Shown piece by piece: positions 1 to 4,719 of a stretch of DNA of 7,454 nt (position 1 is its first letter; each line of letters starts with the position of its first letter). The notes beneath the pieces are model-generated. The model was not told the DNA's origin. It searched no databases and saw nothing but the letters and a program-made list of their open reading frames with translations. Location of the stretch: positions 1 to 7,454 of the forward strand of contig JAEYYY010000048.1 of assembly GCA_023430775.1 (NCBI GenBank). Direction: 5' to 3'. This stretch comes from Pseudomonadota bacterium (GTDB lineage Bacteria > Myxococcota_A > Polyangia > Haliangiales > Haliangiaceae). The translations under genes were made by a program, and so were the position numbers.

Positions 1-61
1 CCTGTTTCGTCAGCCCGGCTCCGATCATTCGCGACGTGCCTCTCAGGGTAACATCCGAGCC

Positions 62-949
62 GTGGCGACGCCCCTCTACGATGCGGTCGCGGCGGTCAGC
101 GCCGGCGCGGCGGCGAAGCTCGGCGAGCCGGCGGCCGCGGAGGCCAAGCTCGCGGGCTTGATCGGTGAGGCTGCAGCGGCGTGGCCCGGGATCACCGTCG
201 AGCCTCGCGAGCTCGTCGCGCTGCTCGCGACCAAGCTCGCCGGCGACGATCCGATCGCGCCGACACCCGCCGCGGTGGCCGAGCTCCACCTCGCGATCGC
301 GTGCGCGCGCGGCGACAACGCGGCCGTCGCGGCGTTCGATCGCAACTACCTCGAGGTGGTTCCGCAGGCGCTCGCCGGCATGAAGCTGCCGCAGGCCACG
401 GTCGACGACGTGCGCTCGATGGTGCGCGACAAGCTGCTGCTCGCCGACGGCGACAAGCCGGCGCGCATCCTCGACTACGCGGGGCGCGGCCGGTTGCGCG
501 GACTCGTCCAGGTGTCGGCCACCCGCACCGCGATCGATCGCATCCGTCTCGAGGACAAGGAAGAAGAGCTGCCCGCGCGCGACCTCGCGGCCTCCGCCGA
601 CGTCGCGATGTCGCTGATCAAGGCGCAGTACCGCGCGGCGTTCTCCGAGGGCTTCGCGCGTGCGGTCGCCACCGCCTCGCGTCGCGATCGCAACCTGCTG
701 CGTCTGCACTTCCTCGGCGGTGTCACGCTCGAGCAGCTCGCACAGATGTACAACGTGCACCGCGCCACGGTGGTGCGCTGGCTCGCCGCCGCGCGCGACG
801 CGGTGTTCGCTGCGACCCGCGAGCACGTCGCCACCCAGATCGCCGCGCCGAGCGACGAGCTCGACGAGATGTTCGATCTCGTGAAGAGCCGGGTCGAGCT
901 GTCGGTCGAGCGGCTGCTGGCATCCGTCGAGCTGTCGCATCGGCGTTAG
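62..949 (+). CDS. ECF-like sigma-70 family RNA polymerase sigma factor (myxobacterial type, long N-terminus)
   Basis: The 295-aa product probably directs RNA polymerase to a small regulon. Residues about 87-162 look like sigma region 2: AFDRNYLEVV, then VDDVRSMVRDKLL, then ARILDYAGRGRLRGLVQVSA and a basic IDRIR. Residues about 205-250 look like region 4, with a helix-turn-helix around LEQLAQMYNVHRATVVRWL (223-241). The first ~85 residues are an Ala-rich extension ending in LHLAIACARGD; together with a C-terminal tail (SDELDEMFDLVKSRVELSVERLL, about 264-286) this is an arrangement I associate with Myxococcota sigma factors, often found beside Ser/Thr kinase genes (recalled family knowledge, not checked). 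No kinase or anti-sigma gene is visible; the next gene is convergent. The start is a GTG with only a weak AGGG at 45-48. The frame has no stop between the left edge and 62, so a start outside the window cannot be excluded. Confidence 0.85.
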   Translation: MATPLYDAVAAVSAGAAAKLGEPAAAEAKLAGLIGEAAAAWPGITVEPRELVALLATKLAGDDPIAPTPAAVAELHLAIACARGDNAAVAAFDRNYLEVVPQALAGMKLPQATVDDVRSMVRDKLLLADGDKPARILDYAGRGRLRGLVQVSATRTAIDRIRLEDKEEELPARDLAASADVAMSLIKAQYRAAFSEGFARAVATASRRDRNLLRLHFLGGVTLEQLAQMYNVHRATVVRWLAAARDAVFAATREHVATQIAAPSDELDEMFDLVKSRVELSVERLLASVELSHRR

Positions 950-1677
950 CGGATCTCGCAAGTGGGTGGCTGCGGCATGCAGCTCGTCGCGGCGTGTGTT
1001 GCATACGAGCAGCGCTCGGTGACCACACCCGTCGCGCGGTCACTCACGATCGAGACGTCGCGCGCACGCGGTCCGAACTTGATGACGGCCTCGTGACCGG
1101 CGAGCCGGCGTTCGAAGCCGCTGCTGCGGATGTCCGACCACTCCTTCTTCGAGCCGGCGACCTCGGTCCGGTACGGCAACGTCAGCGTGAACGTCGTCGT
1201 CACCTTGCGGTTGCGGCGGACGCCGAGGTGCTCGCCGAGATCCTGCTTGTGAAGGCGCTGGAACAGCATCAGCTCCTGCCCGAGCGTCGGCTCGATCGGC
1301 GACACCTCCTCGTGGATCGCGAGCGGCGCCTGCACCGGGACGCACTGCCACATGAAGTTGCAGTGGGTCAGCTGGCAATACATCTTCTTCGGCTCCTCGA
1401 GCGAGACCGCGCAGTAGCCGGCGCCGAGCGTGTCGATGTAATGGACCCACGTCTGCTGCGAGGCCTGGTGCGCGAGCGGATTGAACGACTTGTGGAGCGA
1501 CGTGATCTTCCAGTCTCCGCCGATCAGCTTGTCGCCGACACGCGCGACCCAGCTGCCGCGTTCGTGCTTCGATCGCGTGAGCGGCCCCCAAGCACGCTCG
1601 ATCGCGTCGTGCGGTGTCTGGAGAAGGTGGAAACCGAGGAGGAGCGGGACGGCGAATGGAATGGGCATGCCCACCAA
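946..1677 (-). CDS. cysteine-rich, probably exported or membrane-anchored protein of unknown function
   Basis: I do not recognise this 243-aa protein. The N-terminus has a hydrophobic stretch (PFAVPLLLGFHLL, about residues 7-19) that could be an uncleaved anchor or a signal peptide. The rest is soluble-looking and contains seven cysteines: four in the middle (GYC, MYC, THC, WQC) and three near the C-terminus, ending PTCEIR. This suggests a disulfide-bonded protein outside the cytoplasm, although an odd number leaves one unpaired. The start is uncertain: TTG at 1677, GTG at 1674 and ATG at 1668 are all in frame and none has a good Shine-Dalgarno. The frame stays open and hydrophobic upstream (CAGWLVGPLVG) to a stop at 1723-1725, with only a CTG as a possible earlier start. 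Its stop TAA overlaps the sigma factor stop by 4 bp, convergently. It is transcribed divergently from the gene at 1840. Confidence 0.6.
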   Translation of the reverse strand: MVGMPIPFAVPLLLGFHLLQTPHDAIERAWGPLTRSKHERGSWVARVGDKLIGGDWKITSLHKSFNPLAHQASQQTWVHYIDTLGAGYCAVSLEEPKKMYCQLTHCNFMWQCVPVQAPLAIHEEVSPIEPTLGQELMLFQRLHKQDLGEHLGVRRNRKVTTTFTLTLPYRTEVAGSKKEWSDIRSSGFERRLAGHEAVIKFGPRARDVSIVSDRATGVVTERCSYATHAATSCMPQPPTCEIR

Positions 1678-1839
1678 CGGCCCGACCAGCCAACCGGCGC
1701 ACCGAAACGTAGGATCGCGCAGTTAACGAAACCTCGGTCCGGAATCCCGGGTGAGGGATCAGTGACTTGGAAGATTCTTGCGGGAGTGATGCGCCGGTCG
1801 ATCGGAGGTCCCGTTGGTCGACTGAAAGGCAAATCAACG
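1678..1839. promoter_or_regulatory. divergent intergenic region with 5-bp inverted repeat
   Basis: These 162 bp lie between two divergent genes and must hold promoters for both, unless the minus-strand gene starts further upstream than annotated. The stretch around 1705-1730 (GTTAACGAAAC) is more AT-rich than its surroundings. An inverted repeat ATCCC-N6-GGGAT lies at 1744-1759 and could be an operator, but 5-bp arms are easily found by chance. I see no convincing sigma-70 -35/-10 pair on either strand. A sigma-54-like TTGG...TTGC at 1767-1781 has the wrong spacing. Confidence 0.4.
1824..1829 (+). promoter_or_regulatory. ribosome binding site of the 1840 gene
   Basis: GAAAGG lies 10 nt before the ATG at 1840. 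It is the clearest purine-rich ribosome binding site in the window. It decides the start of the gene, because the same frame is open for more than 1.6 kb upstream and offers many false starts. Confidence 0.6.
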
Positions 1840-2556
1840 ATGCGCACCCTCCTCGTCATCCCCGCCCTCGCTTCTGTGCTCTCCTCCGTTCGCCCCGCGG
1901 ATGCCTGCGGCGGCTACATCCGCGAGCCCCAGCTGATGCGGATCAGCAGCCACCATACAGAGGGCACCACGCGGTCGTTCGTGCTCCTGGGCGATCTCGA
2001 TGCCGCGACCGCGAAGCAGGCGAAGTGGGTGCGGCTCGCGCCGAGCACGTACGACTACGCCGCGCTCGCGGATGCCACCGACCTCGATGCGCCGATGACG
2101 TTCACGCTGATCGGCCCGAGCGGCACTCGCGTGGTGTCGACCCGCCAGCGCTCGCTGCTGTCGCAGACCTTCGTGTCCTACAAGCCGAGCATCGCGATGG
2201 AGATTCGCGCACCGAAGGGACGGTTCTCGATCGCGATGGTCGGCAATCACGAGCGCGCAGCATGGCTCGAGCCCGGTCGCGAGCAGCGTGGCGCCGCCGC
2301 CGACGTGGCATGGGTCAAGACCCTCGGCATCGAGCTGCTGGGCTCGGAGTACGTCTACGTCTCCAAGCTGAAGGGCACGAGGTTCGAGACCGTCACCGTG
2401 TTGCCGAAGGGCGGCGGCATCGTCACGCTGGTCCGCTCGAATGGTTCGCTCTACGCGAAGTTCGACGGCTCGGTGGCCGGTGGCATCGAGATGGACGGCC
2501 GGCGGTTCATCGTGGCCTCGAAGCACGGCGAGGGCGTCAGGGCGATCGCTCTGTAG
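1840..2556 (+). CDS. exported protein of unknown function (mature N-terminus CGGY)
   Basis: This 238-aa protein has a typical secretory signal: Arg2, a hydrophobic core (LLVIPALASVL) and ADA before Cys23. Cleavage probably gives a mature protein starting CGGYIREP. The residues before the Cys (A-D-A) fit signal peptidase I better than a lipobox, though lipidation cannot be ruled out. The mature part (about 216 aa) looks mostly beta-stranded, alternating hydrophobic strands (SFVLLGDL, MTFTLIGPSG, IAMEIRAPKGRFSIAMVG, IVTLVRSNGSLYAKF) with Gly-rich turns. Cys23 is its only cysteine. I recognise no catalytic motif or family. The start is set by the ATG with GAAAGG 10 nt upstream and by the signal peptide; the long upstream extension of the same frame runs antisense through the 946-1677 gene and through the sigma gene in another frame, so it is not coding. 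The last 20 bp overlap the 3' end of the convergent YbaN-like gene. Confidence 0.75.
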   Translation: MRTLLVIPALASVLSSVRPADACGGYIREPQLMRISSHHTEGTTRSFVLLGDLDAATAKQAKWVRLAPSTYDYAALADATDLDAPMTFTLIGPSGTRVVSTRQRSLLSQTFVSYKPSIAMEIRAPKGRFSIAMVGNHERAAWLEPGREQRGAAADVAWVKTLGIELLGSEYVYVSKLKGTRFETVTVLPKGGGIVTLVRSNGSLYAKFDGSVAGGIEMDGRRFIVASKHGEGVRAIAL

Positions 2557-2923
2557 GCGGCTTCGACGGTCGCGATGCGATGTAGACGGCGCCGATCAGC
2601 ATCACCGACGCGGCCCCCGCGATCGCGATCGAGCTGGCACCGGCGAGGAACATCACCGTCAGGCTCGCCGCCATCGAGCCCCAGGCGGTGAGCTTGACCG
2701 CCAGCGGGATCGTGCGATGCGCGCGCCACTCGAGGATGCGCGGTCCGAACCTCGGGTGTTCGAGGAGCCAGCGCTCGAGCCGCGCCGAGCTCTTCGAGAA
2801 CGCCCACACCGCGATCAACATGAACACGGTGGTCGGCATCACCGGCAGGAACGCGCCGACGATCCCGAGCCCGACGCAGAGGATGCCGAGCGCGAGATAG
2901 CCGAGGCGCGCGGCGCGGTTCAC
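2537..2923 (-). CDS. YbaN/DUF454 family small inner-membrane protein
   Basis: This 128-aa protein matches the DUF454 (YbaN) pattern closely. GLGIVGAFLPVMPTTVFML (about 18-36) is the family's Gly/Pro-rich first hairpin, followed by AFSKSSARLERWLLEHP (about 41-57), FGPRILEW and HRTIP. After this come two more hydrophobic segments (about 75-93 and 97-116) and a short polar tail. It is predicted to lie in the inner membrane with three to four helices. The biochemical role of the family is not known to me. The start is a GTG (2921-2923), 9 nt after the stop of the M28 peptidase gene, with no clear Shine-Dalgarno, so translation may depend on ribosomes arriving from the upstream gene. It is the last gene of the minus-strand operon and its 3' end overlaps the convergent gene by 20 bp, leaving no room for a terminator between them. 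Confidence 0.88.
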   Translation of the reverse strand: MNRAARLGYLALGILCVGLGIVGAFLPVMPTTVFMLIAVWAFSKSSARLERWLLEHPRFGPRILEWRAHRTIPLAVKLTAWGSMAASLTVMFLAGASSIAIAGAASVMLIGAVYIASRPSKPPTERSP

Positions 2924-2932
2924 GTCGCCAGT

Positions 2933-3799
2933 CTACGGACTGATTTCCGCGATGACCACCTGTGCAGCGAGCTTGGTGGCGAGCGCGAGGTAGGCAAGGT
3001 CGACGGTGCTCGTGGTGTCCTGCGGCGTGTGGCGGAACGGCGAGGTGTCGTTGCCGACGAACTCCTCGGTGAGGCCGATCGCCGGGTAGCCGAGATCGCG
3101 GAACGCCTCGTGGTCGGTGCCCTGCGTGTCGACCACCGAGACCGGCACGCCGATCACTCCGGCCGCGGCGGTCCACTCGGCGTCGAGCGCCGCGGTGCCC
3201 GATTCGAGCTCGAACCGCTGATCGCCATCGTCGTCCCACGCCACCTGATCGATCGTGTGCACGGCCTGGAAGTCATCGGCATCGAGCGACATCGCGTAGG
3301 CGCGCGCGCCGAACAGGCCGAGCTCCTCCTGGTCGAAGAACGCGATCGTCACCGGGGCGGTGCGGCAGGTGACCAGCGACAGCAGCTTCGCGACCCCGAG
3401 CGTGGCGACCGTACCGCTCGCGTTGTCGTTCGCACCCGGCGATCCCGAGACGGTATCGAAGTGCGCGCCGACGATGATGCCCTTGCCGTTACCCATCGTC
3501 GCCGGCAGCGTGGCCACCACGTTGGCACCGTTGGCGTACTGGTGGAGCTGCGCCGCGAAACCGAGCTCGCCCAGCTCCGCCATCAGGAACGCGCGCGCGG
3601 CGTCGCGCTGCTGGATCGTGGCGCGCGGTGCCGGCAAGCCCGTCAACCAGCCGGAGAGATCGCCGGTCGCCGCGTCGAGCGATGGCGTCGCGCAGCCCGG
3701 TGGAGCGTCCGGATCGACGCTGCCATCACCGCCGCCACCGTCGGGGGCCGCCATCTCCGGCGAGCCGCAACCGATCAGGAGCAGCAGGGCCAGCCTCAT
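2933..3799 (-). CDS. M28 family zinc aminopeptidase, predicted lipoprotein
   Basis: This 288-aa protein is predicted to remove N-terminal residues from peptides using two zinc ions, while anchored to a membrane by a lipid. A short signal (MRLALLLLIGC) carries a lipobox L8-I9-G10-C11, followed by a Gly/Asp-rich linker (about 12-36). The M28 motifs are complete: GAHFDTV with H113, GANDNASG with D125, DQEELGLFGA with E158 (general base) and E159 (ligand), TIDQ with D184, and FRHTPQD with H257. This matches the ligand set H/D/E/D/H of Streptomyces griseus-type aminopeptidase. TDHEAF (229-233) followed by GYPAIGL is also typical. Nothing suggests loss of activity, and length after the linker is normal for a single-domain M28 enzyme. 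The start ATG overlaps the stop of the upstream extensin-like gene (ATGA), implying translational coupling. The signal peptide is unusually short, but the lipobox supports this start. Substrate is not predictable. Confidence 0.92.
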   Translation of the reverse strand: MRLALLLLIGCGSPEMAAPDGGGGDGSVDPDAPPGCATPSLDAATGDLSGWLTGLPAPRATIQQRDAARAFLMAELGELGFAAQLHQYANGANVVATLPATMGNGKGIIVGAHFDTVSGSPGANDNASGTVATLGVAKLLSLVTCRTAPVTIAFFDQEELGLFGARAYAMSLDADDFQAVHTIDQVAWDDDGDQRFELESGTAALDAEWTAAAGVIGVPVSVVDTQGTDHEAFRDLGYPAIGLTEEFVGNDTSPFRHTPQDTTSTVDLAYLALATKLAAQVVIAEISP

Positions 3800-4689
3800 C
3801 GCAAATCGGGCGACGTGTAGCTGGCCTTGGCTTCGATGTGGAAGTGGTTGTCGTGCGAGATCGGATCGTTCTTCGGCGTCAGCACGATGCGGAAGTTGCC
3901 GTTCGCGTTGATCAGCTGCTCGATGCTGTGGAGCAGCGGATCATCCTTCTTGTAGTCGCGCAGCACCGAAGCTTCGCGGCCGGTGTCGTCGATGAAGGAC
4001 CCGATATCCATCGCGAGGCCGAGGCCGTGGCGCGACAGGTACGGCTTGGTGACCCCGTTCGAGCGCACGTTGCTCCAGCGGTAGAGGCTACCGAACTTGA
4101 CCTCGGCGACGCCGAGCGCCGCGAGCTCCGGCCCGATCGTCTCGAGCGCGAGCGCGAGCTGGCAATCCATCAGGAACGGGCCCTTGCTGCCCCACATGTT
4201 GGTGTACTGGATGCCGCCGAACTTCATCGACGGAACCCGGACCGCGTTGACGATCCGGCCCTCGCGATCGGCGTGCTCCCACTCGAGACCGGCGCGATCG
4301 AGCTTGGCCTCGCACTCCTTCTCGGCATCGAGCATCGCCGGCGTGGGCGGCCAGGTGAACCCGATCGGCATGTTGCCGGAGTTCGACAGCGTCTTCTTCG
4401 TGGGGATCCACGGCACGGCCTTGCCGCGCTTGCCGCGCTTGCTGGTCTTCGCCACCTTCGAGGCGGCCGTCTTGCCCTTGGTCTTGGTCTTCGCCTTGGC
4501 CGTCGACTTGGACTTGGACTTCTTCGACGACGACTTGCTGTCCTTCTTCGTCGACGACTTCTTCGCCGTGGTCTTGGTGGCGGTCTTCTTGACCGTCTTG
4601 GTCTGGATCGCCTTCTTCGCCTGAGGCTGCGCAGACGTCACTCCCGCAAAAGCCACGGAAGCGATCAACACCATTGCCGGCCGGAACAT
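3796..4689 (-). CDS. exported extensin-like (M15-type fold) protein with Lys-rich linker
   Basis: The 297-aa product is probably a cell-wall-acting metalloprotein. Residues 1-20 form a signal peptide (MVLIASVAFAG core, cleavage after TSA). Residues 24-90 are a Lys/Ser/Thr/Ala-rich low-complexity linker with 25 Lys and 2 Arg. The C-terminal ~190 residues resemble the extensin-like C-terminal domain: a Cys-containing segment FLMDCQLALAL, KFGSLYRWSNVRSNG, SRHGLGLAMDIGSF with H221 and D228, and HDNHFHIE with H279, H282 and H284. SxHxxGxAxD plus HxH are the zinc-binding motifs of peptidase M15-like folds, so peptidoglycan cleavage or binding is a reasonable inference. The frame is open upstream to 4902, but the ATG at 4689 is chosen because it gives a clean signal peptide and avoids overlapping the divergent gene at 4720. 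A second ATG at 4674 (residue 6) is an alternative. It is the first gene of the operon with the M28 peptidase and the YbaN-like gene. Confidence 0.82.
   Translation of the reverse strand: MFRPAMVLIASVAFAGVTSAQPQAKKAIQTKTVKKTATKTTAKKSSTKKDSKSSSKKSKSKSTAKAKTKTKGKTAASKVAKTSKRGKRGKAVPWIPTKKTLSNSGNMPIGFTWPPTPAMLDAEKECEAKLDRAGLEWEHADREGRIVNAVRVPSMKFGGIQYTNMWGSKGPFLMDCQLALALETIGPELAALGVAEVKFGSLYRWSNVRSNGVTKPYLSRHGLGLAMDIGSFIDDTGREASVLRDYKKDDPLLHSIEQLINANGNFRIVLTPKNDPISHDNHFHIEAKASYTSPDLR
4420..4620 (-). repeat. low-complexity Lys-rich coding tract
   Basis: This tract encodes residues 24-90 of the extensin-like protein. All 25 lysines are AAG (the plus strand has no TTT here), giving irregular repeats of CTT/TTC-rich units on the plus strand. 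It is degenerate, with no fixed period. The resulting peptide resembles the C-terminal tail of histone H1 and bacterial H1-like proteins in composition, but it follows a signal peptide and so should lie outside the cytoplasm. Confidence 0.75.
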
Positions 4690-4719
4690 GGGCCGGGTTG
4701 TACCAGATACTCTGCGCCG
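4690..4719. promoter_or_regulatory. 30-bp divergent start region, possible bidirectional leaderless promoter
   Basis: Only 30 bp separate the two divergent start codons (ATG at 4689 on minus, ATG at 4720 on plus). Neither side has a Shine-Dalgarno. On the plus strand TACTCT (4708-4713), a TANNNT-type -10, ends 6 nt before the ATG; the overlapping GATACT matches TATAAT at 4 of 6. On the minus strand TACAAC, also 4 of 6, ends 7 nt before the ATG. Both positions would put transcription starts at or next to the start codons, giving leaderless mRNAs. The -35 elements would then lie inside the opposite gene's first codons; I see no strong ones. Confidence 0.4.

Noticed and set aside
1767..1781. Sigma-54-like promoter TTGG...TTGC
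   Set aside because: Only 9 nt separate the GG and GC, while sigma-54 promoters need 10; the flanking bases also fit poorly.
1040..1837. 265-codon minus-strand frame
   Set aside because: It overlaps the 946-1677 gene on the same strand in another frame, and the translation is an Arg/Pro/Ala-rich shadow without domains.
181..1839. A 553-codon plus-strand upstream extension of the gene at 1840
   Set aside because: It overlaps the sigma factor in another frame and runs antisense through 946-1677. Its translation is Arg/Ala-rich low-complexity, typical of a GC-rich shadow frame. A ribosome binding site and signal peptide support 1840 instead.
2441..3820. 459-codon plus-strand frame
   Set aside because: It lies opposite the YbaN-like and M28 genes, both of which have clear family motifs. 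Its composition is Arg/His/Glu-rich, as expected of an antisense shadow.
4097..4624. Plus-strand 175-codon frame ending in a very hydrophobic Phe/Leu/Val/Asp stretch, resembling a membrane protein
   Set aside because: The hydrophobic stretch is the reverse complement of the AAG-rich Lys tract of the extensin-like gene (CTT/TTC codons read as Leu/Phe).
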